A DNA stretch of 64,000 nucleotides from Kaistella jeonii (GCF_000812865.1 NZ_JSYL01000002.1:186001-250000), one strand, 5' to 3'; counted from the stretch's first letter, positions 25,828-36,119 are shown. Translations and numbers: made by a program. The notes: generated by a model not told the origin, from the sequence alone.

Positions 25828-28776
25828 ATGAAAAAATTGTCAACTCTTTTCTCGTTTTTGCTGTTTTCAAATTTGTTTTTCGCTCAAATTCCCATCTTAG
25901 AAATTGCTTCGAAAAATGGAGATTATAAAATGAATAACGAGGTAATTCTTCAAAGTTTGAATTATGACATTAAGATCACGGGAAATATTTCTACCACCGT
26001 TGCAACAATGGTTTTTAAAAATAATTCCAGCAGAATATTAGAAGGCAGAATAACATTTCCTTTGCCGGAAAACGTTTCCGTAAGTGGTTACGCTTTAGAT
26101 ATTAACGGAAAATTACGCAATGCAGTTCCCGTTGAAAAAGCCAGGGCGAAAGAAGTTTTTGAAAGTATTGAGAAAAGAAGCGTTGATCCCGGAATTTTGG
26201 AAAAAGTAGAGGGAAATAATTTTCGGACGCGTATTTATCCCGTTCTCGCCAATGGAGAAAGAACCGTTCAAATTACTTATAATCAAGAATTAAAAAAATC
26301 GGGAAATAATCTCGAGTATTTTTTACCGCTGGATTATAAAGCTCCTATTCCTCTTTTTAGTTTAAAAACTACGGTTTTTGAAAACAGCACAATGCCACAA
26401 TTAGAAGAAAGACCCGATGGAAGTTTTGATTTTAAAAAGAATGGAAATGTTTGGGTTGCCGAAACTAAAAGATCTAATTATAAAACGACAGAAAACCTGC
26501 GAATTAATCTTCCTCAAAATAATGAAGAAAATTCTGTTTTGATGCAGAAAGCGAGTGACGATCAATTTTATTTTTTAGCAAATGTTCCCGTGACGGCTTC
26601 TTCAATTTCAAAAAAAATTCCGCAGACGATCGGCATTATTTGGGATAATTCTTTGAGTGGTTTAAAACGCGATCACGAAAAAGAATTTGAATTACTGGAG
26701 GAATATTTTAAAGTGGCAAAAAATATCAATGTCAAATTAGCACTTCTCAGCAATGAATTTGAAGAAAGCAAAAGCTTTAAAATTACTAATGGAAACTGGG
26801 CGGAATTAAAAACTTTTTTAAAAACTCTAACCTACGATGGAGGAACAGACTTCGGAGAAATAAAGAATCTGAATGTGGAGGAATATGTTCTCTTTTCTGA
26901 TGGACTCTCTACTTTTGGTGATTTAAATCTAACTTTAAACAAACCCGTTTATACCATCATTTCTTCGCCGAAAGCTAACTTCAGTCAGATGAAATTCATC
27001 AGTTTAAAAACAGGTGGTGAACTTTTAAATATCAATCAAAATTTACCTGCGCAGGAAGTAAAAAAATTACTTTTCCAAAATCTAAAATTTCTGGGTATTA
27101 AACCTGGTTCGGATGTGAGTGAAGTTTATCCACAACTTCCACAAACTATTAATAATAACGTGGTATTGACCGGGATTTCAAATCAGGGAAAAACTTCAAT
27201 CACTTTACTTTTCGGCTTTGGAAATAAGGTTTCTCAAGAAATAGTAATCACCATTAACGCTGAAAACCAAAGCACCAAAGACTGGGATATTTCGAAATTT
27301 TGGGCACAAAAAAAGATTTCTGAACTGGAGCTTTTTGGAGAGAAAAATAAAGAAGATATTGAGGATTTAGGTAAACAGTTTGGTATCGCCACCAATAACA
27401 CGAGTTTAATTGTCTTAGAAAATGTACAGGATTATGCACGTTACGAAATTTTTCCACCTGCAGAATTGCGGGCAGAATATGATCAAATCATAAAAGGAAA
27501 CCGAGATCAAAGAGATGCCCGAATGACGAATTTGATGGAGAAAGCGGAACTGATGACGGAAGATCTGAAAAAATGGTGGAATACTGATTTTAAAAGTTCG
27601 AAAAAATATCCAAAACCGTTGGATCGTCAAAATCAAGCGCCATCAGTCAATAATTCTGAAGTTCACACCGAATTATCCGGTCAGGTTCAGGGCGTTCAAA
27701 TTCGTGGAAATAATTCTGCAGAGCGGACTCAAGATATTCAGGAAGTAGTCACAGTTAGAGGAATTAGTTCAGCCAGTAATAAAAGCAGGAGTGACGATGA
27801 AGTCAGTAATAACAAATCCGCTGAAATAGAAAACATCGCAAAAGGAAAGATCACTACCATCGATGTGAAATCTGATCAGGAATACATGAAGTTTTTTGAC
27901 AAATTAAATTCTGCAGAAAGTATTTATTCGCAATATTTGGTGCAAAGAGAAAATTATATTCAAACACCGACTTTCTATTTTGATGTGGCAAATCTGCTCT
28001 TGCAAAAAAATAATGGAAAATTAGGTTTAAAGGTTTTGAGTTCAATTGCGGATCTGGATCTTGAAAATGAAGAATTGTACAAACTCCTGATTTACAAATT
28101 AAAAGAACAGAATATCAATGACAAACAAGTCTGGATCGCTAAAAAAATTATGGAGTGGCGACCGATGGATCCTCACAGTTACCGCGATTATGCATTAGCA
28201 CTGGAAGATGAGGGGAAACCACAGGAAGCTTTGAATAATCTTTACAAAATTTTGAATAGATCGTACACGCAGGAACTCGCAAACCGAGATAATGGAATAG
28301 AAGAAACCATCATCATGGAATTAAATGAATTGGTCTCCAGAAACGGCAATAAACTCGATCTAAGTAAAATTAATCCAAAATTAATAACAGATCTACCTGT
28401 CAATATTCGCGTCGTTCTGAACTGGAATAAAGACAATACCGATATTGATCTTTGGGTGACCGATCCGAACGGGGAAAAATGCATGTATTCTAATAAAAAA
28501 ACGGCGCTCGGCGGAAGATTGAGCGATGATTTCACGGGAGGATTCGGACCGGAACAATTTTTATTAAAGAAAGCCATCAAAGGAAAATATAAAATAGAAA
28601 CCAATTTCTATGGAGAAAACCAGGTGACTTTGAGTGGACCAACTGCGATCTTAGCGGAGATCTATCTTAATTACGCTACCGGAAAACAGGAAAGAAAACT
28701 CGTTATTTTTCAAAATCAGAAAAAATCAAAAGAAGGAAACGGCGATGGCGTTTTGATTGGAGAGTTCGAATTTTAA
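25828..28776 (+). CDS. Exported VIT-domain protein with C-terminal DUF2135-like domain
   Basis: 982 residues, signal peptide about 1-20. A VIT domain covers about 30-150 (GRITFPLPENVSVSGYALDI, VPVEKARAKEVFES). A von Willebrand A-like region follows at about 265-390 (PQTIGIIWDNSLSG, YVLFSDGLSTFGD), with a degenerate metal site. At about 610-645 there is LSGQVQGVQIRG and EVVTVRGISS, resembling the plug region of TonB receptors. A helical, TPR-like stretch follows, and about 857-960 resembles DUF2135 (NIRVVLNWNKDNTDIDLWVT). Function unknown; it probably acts in the periplasm or on the envelope. Confidence 0.78.
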   Translation: MKKLSTLFSFLLFSNLFFAQIPILEIASKNGDYKMNNEVILQSLNYDIKITGNISTTVATMVFKNNSSRILEGRITFPLPENVSVSGYALDINGKLRNAVPVEKARAKEVFESIEKRSVDPGILEKVEGNNFRTRIYPVLANGERTVQITYNQELKKSGNNLEYFLPLDYKAPIPLFSLKTTVFENSTMPQLEERPDGSFDFKKNGNVWVAETKRSNYKTTENLRINLPQNNEENSVLMQKASDDQFYFLANVPVTASSISKKIPQTIGIIWDNSLSGLKRDHEKEFELLEEYFKVAKNINVKLALLSNEFEESKSFKITNGNWAELKTFLKTLTYDGGTDFGEIKNLNVEEYVLFSDGLSTFGDLNLTLNKPVYTIISSPKANFSQMKFISLKTGGELLNINQNLPAQEVKKLLFQNLKFLGIKPGSDVSEVYPQLPQTINNNVVLTGISNQGKTSITLLFGFGNKVSQEIVITINAENQSTKDWDISKFWAQKKISELELFGEKNKEDIEDLGKQFGIATNNTSLIVLENVQDYARYEIFPPAELRAEYDQIIKGNRDQRDARMTNLMEKAELMTEDLKKWWNTDFKSSKKYPKPLDRQNQAPSVNNSEVHTELSGQVQGVQIRGNNSAERTQDIQEVVTVRGISSASNKSRSDDEVSNNKSAEIENIAKGKITTIDVKSDQEYMKFFDKLNSAESIYSQYLVQRENYIQTPTFYFDVANLLLQKNNGKLGLKVLSSIADLDLENEELYKLLIYKLKEQNINDKQVWIAKKIMEWRPMDPHSYRDYALALEDEGKPQEALNNLYKILNRSYTQELANRDNGIEETIIMELNELVSRNGNKLDLSKINPKLITDLPVNIRVVLNWNKDNTDIDLWVTDPNGEKCMYSNKKTALGGRLSDDFTGGFGPEQFLLKKAIKGKYKIETNFYGENQVTLSGPTAILAEIYLNYATGKQERKLVIFQNQKKSKEGNGDGVLIGEFEF

Positions 28777-28889
28777 TTTTTTTTCCATCGAGAAATTTAC
28801 TATTGTTAAACTAAGTTAAATCTTACTATTCCTCTGAAATTGGAATGTTTTGTGCACTAATAAAGGAAATAACATTAAATAATATTACA

Positions 28890-29333
28890 ATGGAAAACGA
28901 CAAAGTAGTTAGCTTATTAAACGATTTACTGACCAAAAATTACGACGCTGAAAAAGGATATAAAGAAGTTGCTGAAAAAATTGAGCACACTTCTCTGAAA
29001 TCTTATTTTGATGCTCAAGCTCAAAACAGATATGATTTCGGACATCAGATCAAAGCATTAATTTCTAAATATGGTGGCGAACCGCACAAAGGAACAAGTA
29101 TTGTGGGAGATCTGCACAGAACCTGGATCGCAATCAGAGACGCATTTACAGATGGAGACAATGCGATCTACGCAGAAGCAATTCGTGGTGAAGAAGCATT
29201 TTCCGCAGAGTACGGAGACATGTTAACCAAAGAAGTTTTACCACAAGATGTAAAAGATATGGTTCAAACTCAGAAAAATTCGGTGGACAAAGCCTTAGCA
29301 TCATTAAAAGTGATGGATGGTTTTCAATCTTAA
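28890..29333 (+). CDS. DUF2383 ferritin-like protein (PA2169 family)
   Basis: 147 residues from ATG 28890. An upstream in-frame start at 28845 would add 15 residues with no resemblance to the family. The four-helix protein has NDLLTKNYDAEKGYKEVAEK, YFDAQAQNRYDFGHQIKALI and RGEEAFSAEYGDML, with regularly spaced Glu and His residues as in ferritin-like folds. Such proteins are often stress-related; no activity can be assigned. Confidence 0.85.
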   Translation: MENDKVVSLLNDLLTKNYDAEKGYKEVAEKIEHTSLKSYFDAQAQNRYDFGHQIKALISKYGGEPHKGTSIVGDLHRTWIAIRDAFTDGDNAIYAEAIRGEEAFSAEYGDMLTKEVLPQDVKDMVQTQKNSVDKALASLKVMDGFQS

Positions 29334-29353
29334 GAACTTTCAGAGATAGTATT

Positions 29354-29390
29354 AAAAAATGGTTTCGGCAGTGCTGAAACCATTTTTTTT
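29354..29390. terminator. Bidirectional terminator
   Basis: AAAAAATGGTTTC (29354-29366) pairs with GAAACCATTTTTT (29376-29388). It serves the DUF2383 gene on + and the convergent hydrolase gene on -. Confidence 0.88.
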
Positions 29391-29408
29391 GGAATGAAAA
29401 GAAATCTA

Positions 29409-30545
29409 TTACAGCGAAGAAAGTGGCTTCAACATTTCCGTCCGCAACTCAACTACTTTGTTTTGAGCTGAATCTGTAATCTTTTTTATTTCTTTATGAG
29501 GATTAAAAATCGCATTTTTTCCTATCGCCTCATTAGCAATATTGGACAAAATAATGACTGAGGTTTTAGTTTCGGGATAATAAATATTGAGCGACGGCGC
29601 ACCTTTTACATAACCTGAATGAAAATAAGAACGAGGTGCAGTATTAATCATAATTCCGAAACCATATTCCATTTTTCCAAAAACCGGATGATTTCTATCC
29701 GCTGATTTTTCAGTCATTTTTTTTAAAGTTTCCGGCTTCAGAATTTGGCCGCCATATAGTTTGGTATTCCAGAGATGAAGATCAGAAACGGTGGTCAATA
29801 TTCCGCCGGCAGGAACGGAGATTTCTTTGTTGGCAAGACGTTTCGGCATATTTACAATTTCCTGAAATTTTTTGGAATTCCCTAAGAAAGCTCCTGCAAG
29901 ATGATTTCCCTGCGATAAATTAGCAGTAGAAGAATTGGTCATTCCAACTTTTTTAAAAAGTTCGAGCGCGTTTTCATCGTAAGATTTCCCTGAAACTTTT
30001 TCAATAATTTCGCCCAACAGCCGATATCCTTTGTTAGAATAATGAAATTTTTCTCCGGGTTTTGAAAGCAATCCATTTCCAGAATCACTGATTCCTGAGG
30101 TATGATTTAATAAATTCTTAATGCTGATATTTTCAAAGCCGTTTTTTTCAAAGCCTTTCAGATATTTTGAAACTTTATCTTCTGTGTTAAGTTGGACTTG
30201 ATCTTCCTGAAGCAATATTAGAACCGCGGTAAATTGTTTACTGATGGAGGCAATTGCAAAAACCGAATTGCTATCGAGTTTAGCCTTATCCTTAAAATTT
30301 TGAAATCCTTCACTTTTTTGATATAACATATTTTCACCTTTCAGAACTGCCACAGAACCGTTGAAATGATACTTGGAAAAGACAGAATCAATTTTATCTT
30401 TCAATATACTTTTTTCGAACTGATTGACGGCATTTTCAACAATAACTTCGGGAGAAATTGGTTGCGCCGCAAATTTTTCCTTTTCAGATTTACAGGAAAT
30501 AATGAAGAGCAGAAAAGCAAAATATAGAATTTTTTTTGAATTCAT
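29409..30545 (-). CDS. Serine hydrolase, class C beta-lactamase/PBP-like lipoprotein
   Basis: 378 residues from ATG 30545; the ATG at 30557 would lie only five bases from the -7 box, so I prefer the shorter form. Lipobox IISC (Cys18). The beta-lactamase-related domain has the SxxK motif SISK (Ser100 to Lys103), the YxN motif YSN in KFHYSNKGY, and HSGYVKG near the C-terminus in place of KTG. Likely a D-aminopeptidase or esterase-like enzyme; true beta-lactamase activity is not implied. Confidence 0.85.
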   Translation of the reverse strand: MNSKKILYFAFLLFIISCKSEKEKFAAQPISPEVIVENAVNQFEKSILKDKIDSVFSKYHFNGSVAVLKGENMLYQKSEGFQNFKDKAKLDSNSVFAIASISKQFTAVLILLQEDQVQLNTEDKVSKYLKGFEKNGFENISIKNLLNHTSGISDSGNGLLSKPGEKFHYSNKGYRLLGEIIEKVSGKSYDENALELFKKVGMTNSSTANLSQGNHLAGAFLGNSKKFQEIVNMPKRLANKEISVPAGGILTTVSDLHLWNTKLYGGQILKPETLKKMTEKSADRNHPVFGKMEYGFGIMINTAPRSYFHSGYVKGAPSLNIYYPETKTSVIILSNIANEAIGKNAIFNPHKEIKKITDSAQNKVVELRTEMLKPLSSL

Positions 30546-30562
30546 AAAAACCGGCATTTTTT

Positions 30563-30570
30563 CAAATATA
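30563..30570 (-). promoter_or_regulatory. -7 promoter box for the serine hydrolase gene
   Basis: TATATTTG on the - strand, 17 bp before the chosen ATG at 30545; it decides the start choice. Confidence 0.5.
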
Positions 30571-30611
30571 AAAAAAAGAATATTGAAGCACAGACTTTTC
30601 TAAATTTTACA

Positions 30612-30645
30612 CAAAAAAAAGTCTCAAAGAAATATTGAGACTTTT
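30612..30645. terminator. Terminator after the secreted protein gene
   Basis: AAAAGTCTCAA (30617-30627) pairs with TTGAGACTTTT (30635-30645). On the - strand a run of T follows, ending the transcript of 30669-31166. Confidence 0.82.
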
Positions 30646-30668
30646 CAAATTTTACAAAAAAATTTTAA

Positions 30669-31166
30669 TTAATTCTTCTTACCGACATATTGAACACCCG
30701 CCAAAACCTTTGCTACGTCAATTTTTGCTCCTTTTGAATTCATGGAAATATCCTTCGTTTTTATTCCATTTTTTCCGACAGAGATATTGCTGTAATCTGA
30801 TTGTGACATGCCCAGACAATTGGTTTTGTTATTCAGGGAAATACTGATTTCGCTGTCCTCGGTTTTGTAAGCGATGCACCCTAACTTTACCGCATATCCA
30901 AAAGCAGTCTGTGGAGGAATACTATATACTTCGGCATCTTCAGTTTTTGTATTGGCTACGGCATAAATTCTACTGTTTCCTAATAAATTAGAGATCCAGA
31001 TCACATTTTTCTTCACCGGATCTTTTGTAATTACGAGATCTTTTGTAGCGGCATCCCGAATTTTGTCCGGTGCCAGAAAAGCCGATTGCGTATAAGTTCC
31101 AAGAATCGATTGCGCATAAATTATGCTGGAAGAAGCAATCATTAAAAATACCGCTAACTTTTTCAT
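30669..31166 (-). CDS. Small secreted protein of unknown function
   Basis: 165 residues with a signal peptide cut after about residue 18 (SSSIIYA). The mature chain (DLVITKDPVKKNVIWISNLL, AEVYSIPPQTAFGYAVKLGC, NNKTNCLGMSQSDYS) contains two cysteines that may pair. It looks like a small beta-rich exported protein; I do not recognise the family. It is followed by a good terminator and is transcribed alone. Confidence 0.65.
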   Translation of the reverse strand: MKKLAVFLMIASSSIIYAQSILGTYTQSAFLAPDKIRDAATKDLVITKDPVKKNVIWISNLLGNSRIYAVANTKTEDAEVYSIPPQTAFGYAVKLGCIAYKTEDSEISISLNNKTNCLGMSQSDYSNISVGKNGIKTKDISMNSKGAKIDVAKVLAGVQYVGKKN

Positions 31167-31316
31167 ATTAATTTTTTATAAAGTTACTAAAATTTGAAGA
31201 TACCGTCCAATGCATAGTAACAAGATCATAAAAAATAAATTTATTTTAAATAATCCATTAAAAATTTTTCAAACTGTGATTATTTTTTAGGATCTACCCC
31301 TGCATTTTTTTAAACT

Positions 31317-31715
31317 TTACAAGGCTTCTGAACCTGCACTTGCAACCGCATGATCATTTTCAACAGAACTTCCGCTTACTCCAATCGCGCCAATAATTTC
31401 ACCTTCAGCATTTTTAATTGGAATTCCGCCCGGGAAAGTAATTAAACCACCGTTGGAATGTTCGATGTTGTAAAGCGAACCTCCGGGTTGAGAAAGATTT
31501 CCGATCTCCCCGGAATTCATATCAAAAAATCTTGCTGTTTTTGCTTTCTTAATTGAGATATCCAATGATCCTAACCAAGCGCCGTCCATTCTTGCGAAAG
31601 CAACTAAGTTTGCGCCACCGTCGACTACGGCGATATTCATTTTACATTCGATTGATCTGGCTTTTTCCTGTGCTGCTGAAATCAATTTTTCAGCTTGCGA
31701 TAACGTAATATTCAT
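31317..31715 (-). CDS. GlcG/HbpS family heme-binding-like protein
   Basis: 132 residues of the GlcG/HbpS (DUF336) family: [40 protein letters not shown], then GGIPI and [20 protein letters not shown]. No signal peptide is present, so it is cytoplasmic. Members bind heme or act as small accessory proteins; the role here is unknown. The metallothionein-like gene lies 114 bp upstream on the same strand. Confidence 0.85.
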   Translation of the reverse strand: MNITLSQAEKLISAAQEKARSIECKMNIAVVDGGANLVAFARMDGAWLGSLDISIKKAKTARFFDMNSGEIGNLSQPGGSLYNIEHSNGGLITFPGGIPIKNAEGEIIGAIGVSGSSVENDHAVASAGSEAL

Positions 31716-31760
31716 TTACTAAATTTTTTATTTGTTTAAATTTTTGCTTTTAAAAAGTAT

Positions 31761-31796
31761 AAAAAAGACCCTCAAACCTTTAAAAATTTGATGGCC
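31761..31796 (-). terminator. Terminator after the metallothionein-like gene
   Basis: On the - strand GGCCATCAAA pairs with TTTGAGGGTC (one mismatch, one G-U) and is followed by six T. Confidence 0.65.
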
Positions 31797-31829
31797 CTAT
31801 ATATTAATTATTGTTGTTCTCTCAATGAC

Positions 31830-31937
31830 CTACTTTTCGCACGTACAGCCTTTGCAAGTACAATTGGTACACGTACATTTTTTACAGTCTCCTGATTTGC
31901 AAGATTCGCAGTTGCAGGTACAATTCGTATTTTCCAT
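31830..31937 (-). CDS. Metallothionein-like Cys-rich peptide
   Basis: 35 residues from ATG 31937, with 11 cysteines at 6, 8, 10, 13, 18, 21, 23, 26, 28, 31 and 33, in CxC and CxxC arrangements (CTCNCESC, CKKCTCTNCTCKGCTC), otherwise Thr, Lys, Glu and Ser. There are no aromatic residues. This is a metal-thiolate cluster composition, so a role in binding zinc, copper or cadmium is likely. A longer reading from 32075 would add a hydrophobic segment that I regard as untranslated. The gene is very short and is easily missed by gene finders. Confidence 0.75.
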   Translation of the reverse strand: MENTNCTCNCESCKSGDCKKCTCTNCTCKGCTCEK

Positions 31938-32040
31938 AATTTCTATTAAATTAATATTGACGTAAATGTAAAAAATGATTTTCAAAGGAAGATCGTAATT
32001 ATCTGATTTAACGAAAATTAACGTCATTGAAAAAATTAAT

Positions 32041-32079
32041 AAAAAAAACCGTGTCAAGATTTTGAAATTTGACACGGTT
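32041..32079 (-). terminator. Terminator of icmF
   Basis: AACCGTGTCAA (32047-32057) pairs with TTGACACGGTT (32069-32079). The A-run at 32041-32048 gives a U tract on the - strand. Confidence 0.88.
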
Positions 32080-32109
32080 GGTAAATAAATGAAGATTTAA
32101 ATAATTGAT

Positions 32110-35100
32110 CTACATATTTCTTCGATACATTCCGCCCACTTCAAATAAAGCATTGGTGATTTGTCCGAGTGAACAGTATTTCACGGCTTCCATCATTTTT
32201 GCAAATAAATTTTCCTGATTGATGGCGGAAGTCTGTAGATCTTTCAAAATCCCGTCGCTTTTATCAGCGTGAGATTTCTGGAAGTTTTCTAAATTTTTAA
32301 TTTGAACCTGCTTTTCTTCTTCCGTCGAACGAATAACTTCACCGGGACGAACCGTTGGTGAACCATCTTTTCCTAAGAAGGTATTCACGCCGATAATCGG
32401 AAATTCTCCGGTGTGTTTCAGCATTTCGTAATGCATACTTTCCTCCTGAATTTTTGAACGTTGATACATGGTTTCCATCGCACCAAGAACGCCGCCTCTT
32501 TCAGTGATTCTGTCGAATTCGGTATAAACTGAATCCTCTACTAAATCTGTTAATTCTTCAATAATAAATGAGCCTTGCAACGGATTTTCGTTTTTTGCTA
32601 AACCTAATTCCTTATTAATGATGAGCTGAATTGCCATTGCTCTACGAACTGAATCTTCAGTCGGAGTCGTGATTGCCTCATCATAAGCATTGGTATGAAG
32701 CGAATTACAGTTATCATAAATCGCATACAATGCCTGCAATGTCGTTCTGATATCATTAAAGTCAATTTCCTGCGCATGCAAAGATCTTCCGGAGGTTTGA
32801 ATATGATATTTCAACATTTGAGATCTTTCGTTGGCGTGGTATTTCAATTTCATTGCTTTTGCCCAGATTCTACGCGCTACTCTACCAATTACAGCATATT
32901 CCGGATCCAGTCCATTAGAAAAGAAGAAAGATAAATTCGGTGCGAAATCATTGATATTCATTCCGCGGCTCAAATAATATTCTACGTACGTGAATCCATT
33001 TGCCAAAGTAAATGCCAACTGAGAAATCGGATTTGCCCCCGCTTCTGCAATGTGATACCCGGAAATTGAAACTGAATAAAAATTTCTCACTTTCTCATCA
33101 ATGAAATATTGCTGAACATCGCCCATTAATCTTAAAGCAAATTCAGTTGAAAAAATACAGGTATTTTGTGCCTGATCTTCCTTTAATATATCTGCCTGAA
33201 CCGTTCCACGAACATTTGCGATGGTTTCTGCTTTAATTTTATTGTAGACTTCGGCATCAATTACTTCATCACCTGTAATTCCTAATAATTTTAAACCTAA
33301 ACCATTATTTCCTTTTGGAAGTTCGCCTTCGTAAGCTGGTCTTTTTAAACCTTGATCATCAAATTTGACTTTTAATTTTGCCTCAACTCCGTCCCAAAGA
33401 TTATTTTCTGATAAATATTTTTCTACATTCTGATCGATGGCCGCATTCATGAAAAAGGCGAGCAACATTGGAGCTGGACCATTAATCGTCATTGAAACAG
33501 AAGTCATCGCATTCACCAAATCAAAACCTGAATACAACTTTTTCGCATCATCTAATGTTGCGATAGAAACTCCGGCATTTCCGATCTTCCCATAAATATC
33601 CGGTGGTAAAGCGGGATCTTGTCCGTATAAAGTCACTGAATCAAAAGCGGTTGACAAACGTTTTGCGTCCATATCTGCGGAAACATAATGGAATCTACGA
33701 TTCGTTCTTTCCGGTCCGCCTTCTCCGGCAAACATTCTTGTTGGATCTTCACCCGTTCTTTTAAAAGGAAATAATCCTGCCGTGTAAGGAAATTGTCCCG
33801 GAACATTTTCCTGACCTTTCCAACGTAACAGATCACCCCAATCCTGAAATTTCGGTAAAGAAAGTTTTGGAATTTTTAAATGGGATAAAGATTCATATTT
33901 CGTTTCTACTTTGATTTCTTTTCCACGCACGAAGTAAGAATAAGCATCTCCGGACATTTCTTCTTTGAAATGTTTCCAGCCTTTTAGAAAAGCGATATTT
34001 TCTTCAGAGAGTTCCTTTTTAGTTTTGAGGAAAACTTTTTCCAGTTTATCGGTTGTGTGCTGATCGTCGGTGATCAAAACTCTTGCGCCTTCTAACAAAT
34101 ACATTTTCTTTGCGATCAAAGCCTGATTTTCTACTTCTTTATCATAAGCGTGATTGCTTTCTACGATTTCAGAAAGGTATCGCACCCGTTTTGGTGGAAT
34201 TACGGTAGTGTCTTCAGAAATATTCTGTTCCACAAATTCTTGAAACTTCGGTGAATTTTCACCAACAGTCTCAACTAATTTTTCGTTGACTTTGTTAATT
34301 AAAGCATTGTATAATTCGGTGGTTCCGTAATCATTGAACTGACTGGCTTTCGTAAAGAAAACCGGCATTTCTTCCAAAGGTTTATCAAATGCCGTGTGAT
34401 TTCTCTGATAGGTTTTACGAACTGCCTGCAACGCATCTAAAGCGCCACGTTTATCCGATTTATTTAAAGCGATCAGATCTGCATAATCCAGCATGTCAAT
34501 TTTTTCCAGCTGCGTGGATGCACCATATTCAGGCGTCATAACATACATGGAAACATCTGCAATATCAGTAATTTCGGAACCCGATTGTCCAATTCCGGAA
34601 GTTTCCAAAATGATAACATCAGGTTTAGCTAATTTTAAAATATTTAAAGCCGAATGAATATATGGGGAAACAGAAACGTTATTCTCCCGAGTTGCCATTG
34701 AACGCATGTAAACACGCGGATCATTAATGGAATTCATTCGAATTCTATCACCTAACAAAGCTCCACCTGTTTTCTTTTTGGAAGGATCTACAGAAACAAT
34801 GGCAATTTTCTGCTCCGGATTGGAACGTAAAAATCGGCGAACCAGTTCATCCGTTAAAGAAGATTTTCCAGCTCCACCCGTTCCGGTGATTCCGATAATT
34901 GGAATTTTAGAATCTTTTGCTTGTTCGTCAATTGCTTTTACGAGATCAGGTTTTTCATCAGAGAAATTTTCTACGGCTGAAATTACTTCTGCGATTGATT
35001 TTGAATCTTCAAATTTAATTTTGTCCAAATCTGAAACTTGGATATGTTCTCCAGTGGCAAAATCAGATTTCTGTACCAGATCATTGATCATTCCCTGTAA

Positions 35101-35490
35101 TCCCATTTCGCGGCCATCATCTGGCGAATAAATACGATCGATCCCGTACTCCATTAATTCTCTGATTTCTTCCGGAAGAATTACTCCACCACCACCACCA
35201 AAAATCTTAATTTGAGGTGCACCTTTTTCGCGCAGAAGATCGTAGATATACTTGAAATATTCGTTGTGACCACCTTGGTAAGAAGTTAAGGCGATCGCAT
35301 TTGCATCTTCCTGAATCGCGCAATCCACCACTTCTTCCGCAGATTTATCGTGGCCAAGATGAATAACTTCGGCTCCTGTCGCCTGAATCATTCTTCTCAT
35401 AATATTAATAGCAGCGTCGTGTCCATCAAATAAAGAAGCGGCGGTTACGACTCTCACTTTATTTTTCGGCGTATATTTTTCTTGATTCAT
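32110..35490 (-). CDS. icmF: Fused acyl-CoA mutase and G-protein chaperone (IcmF)
   Basis: 1126 residues in the IcmF order: B12-binding domain (about 10-145, cobalamin motif Asp22/His24 in LFDGHDAA), G3E-type MeaB-like GTPase (about 195-420, P-loop GTGGAGKS at 202-209) and mutase barrel (about 570-1126, [20 protein letters not shown] and the substrate region after it). IcmF interconverts isobutyryl-CoA and n-butyryl-CoA using adenosylcobalamin; the fused GTPase loads and protects the cofactor. Genome annotations often call it methylmalonyl-CoA mutase, which the domain order argues against. It may support branched-chain amino acid and fatty acid metabolism. Monocistronic, with its own promoter and terminator. 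Confidence 0.93.
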   Translation of the reverse strand: MNQEKYTPKNKVRVVTAASLFDGHDAAINIMRRMIQATGAEVIHLGHDKSAEEVVDCAIQEDANAIALTSYQGGHNEYFKYIYDLLREKGAPQIKIFGGGGGVILPEEIRELMEYGIDRIYSPDDGREMGLQGMINDLVQKSDFATGEHIQVSDLDKIKFEDSKSIAEVISAVENFSDEKPDLVKAIDEQAKDSKIPIIGITGTGGAGKSSLTDELVRRFLRSNPEQKIAIVSVDPSKKKTGGALLGDRIRMNSINDPRVYMRSMATRENNVSVSPYIHSALNILKLAKPDVIILETSGIGQSGSEITDIADVSMYVMTPEYGASTQLEKIDMLDYADLIALNKSDKRGALDALQAVRKTYQRNHTAFDKPLEEMPVFFTKASQFNDYGTTELYNALINKVNEKLVETVGENSPKFQEFVEQNISEDTTVIPPKRVRYLSEIVESNHAYDKEVENQALIAKKMYLLEGARVLITDDQHTTDKLEKVFLKTKKELSEENIAFLKGWKHFKEEMSGDAYSYFVRGKEIKVETKYESLSHLKIPKLSLPKFQDWGDLLRWKGQENVPGQFPYTAGLFPFKRTGEDPTRMFAGEGGPERTNRRFHYVSADMDAKRLSTAFDSVTLYGQDPALPPDIYGKIGNAGVSIATLDDAKKLYSGFDLVNAMTSVSMTINGPAPMLLAFFMNAAIDQNVEKYLSENNLWDGVEAKLKVKFDDQGLKRPAYEGELPKGNNGLGLKLLGITGDEVIDAEVYNKIKAETIANVRGTVQADILKEDQAQNTCIFSTEFALRLMGDVQQYFIDEKVRNFYSVSISGYHIAEAGANPISQLAFTLANGFTYVEYYLSRGMNINDFAPNLSFFFSNGLDPEYAVIGRVARRIWAKAMKLKYHANERSQMLKYHIQTSGRSLHAQEIDFNDIRTTLQALYAIYDNCNSLHTNAYDEAITTPTEDSVRRAMAIQLIINKELGLAKNENPLQGSFIIEELTDLVEDSVYTEFDRITERGGVLGAMETMYQRSKIQEESMHYEMLKHTGEFPIIGVNTFLGKDGSPTVRPGEVIRSTEEEKQVQIKNLENFQKSHADKSDGILKDLQTSAINQENLFAKMMEAVKYCSLGQITNALFEVGGMYRRNM

Positions 35491-35510
35491 AATATAATTT
35501 CGGTTGTCTT

Positions 35511-35518
35511 CAAAGATA
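35511..35518 (-). promoter_or_regulatory. -7 promoter box for icmF
   Basis: TATCTTTG on the - strand, 20 bp upstream of the icmF ATG. Confidence 0.55.
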
Positions 35519-35640
35519 ATGAATTAAATAAAATTTTAAAAGTTATCTTAAACAATTGAATGAAAGACCGTTAAAATAAAATATTCTTTTCCAGGTTTAA
35601 CAGAAAATCAATTTAAAGCCAGGGATTATTTAATTTTCGA

Positions 35641-35648
35641 TATTTTTG
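35641..35648 (+). promoter_or_regulatory. -7 promoter box for the small membrane protein gene
   Basis: TATTTTTG, 13 bp before the ATG at 35662. Confidence 0.5.
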
Positions 35649-35661
35649 CCAAAATTTAAGA

Positions 35662-35994
35662 ATGAAAAGAGCACTCCTTTATTTAACAGGTGGAACCGCA
35701 GTCAGTTTTTTATTGAATTACTTTCTCTTGGGAAGTCAAGGCTGGGAACTGGATCTGTATTACGGATTTGCGTTTGGTTCTGCGTGGGGAATGGCTTATT
35801 TTCTGGATGATCCAAAATTTACATTGCCTCAAAAACTGGGAATTTCTTTTCTTGGAATGGGCTTGTTAGTCCTGATCGGATTTTTGCTTTTCGGTCTGGA
35901 ACTCGCTGTACCTTCAGTCATTAAATTCTCCATGGTTTTCGTTGCGTACTATTTGATCGCAAGCTTCAAACCTTCAAAATCACTGCGGAATTAG
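35662..35994 (+). CDS. Small integral membrane protein of unknown function
   Basis: 110 residues with four hydrophobic stretches (about 5-22, 32-48, 55-78 and 85-104) and very few charges, so an inner-membrane protein. It starts MKRALLYLTGGTAVSFLLNY and ends FKPSKSLRN, a basic cytoplasmic tail. No family recognised. It precedes rplM by 174 bp, but a separate promoter is present for rplM. Confidence 0.65.
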   Translation: MKRALLYLTGGTAVSFLLNYFLLGSQGWELDLYYGFAFGSAWGMAYFLDDPKFTLPQKLGISFLGMGLLVLIGFLLFGLELAVPSVIKFSMVFVAYYLIASFKPSKSLRN

Positions 35995-36111
35995 GCAATT
36001 TATCGTGCTATTAACCATTAAGATAGAGAACGATCACAACTTCTAAGATTTTCTTTTCCAAATGATTGCAATAAATATTGGCAAAAGGTTTTCAGATAGA
36101 AAAATATTTCA

Positions 36112-36119
36112 TAGCTTTG
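36112..36119 (+). promoter_or_regulatory. -7 promoter box for the rplM-rpsI operon
   Basis: TAGCTTTG matches TAnnTTTG, 49 bp upstream of the GTG start of rplM. Confidence 0.6.

Noticed and set aside
31938-32075. N-terminal extension of the metallothionein-like peptide
   Set aside because: The added 46 residues are hydrophobic and AT-rich, with no link to the cysteine array; the ATG at 31937 gives the compact peptide.
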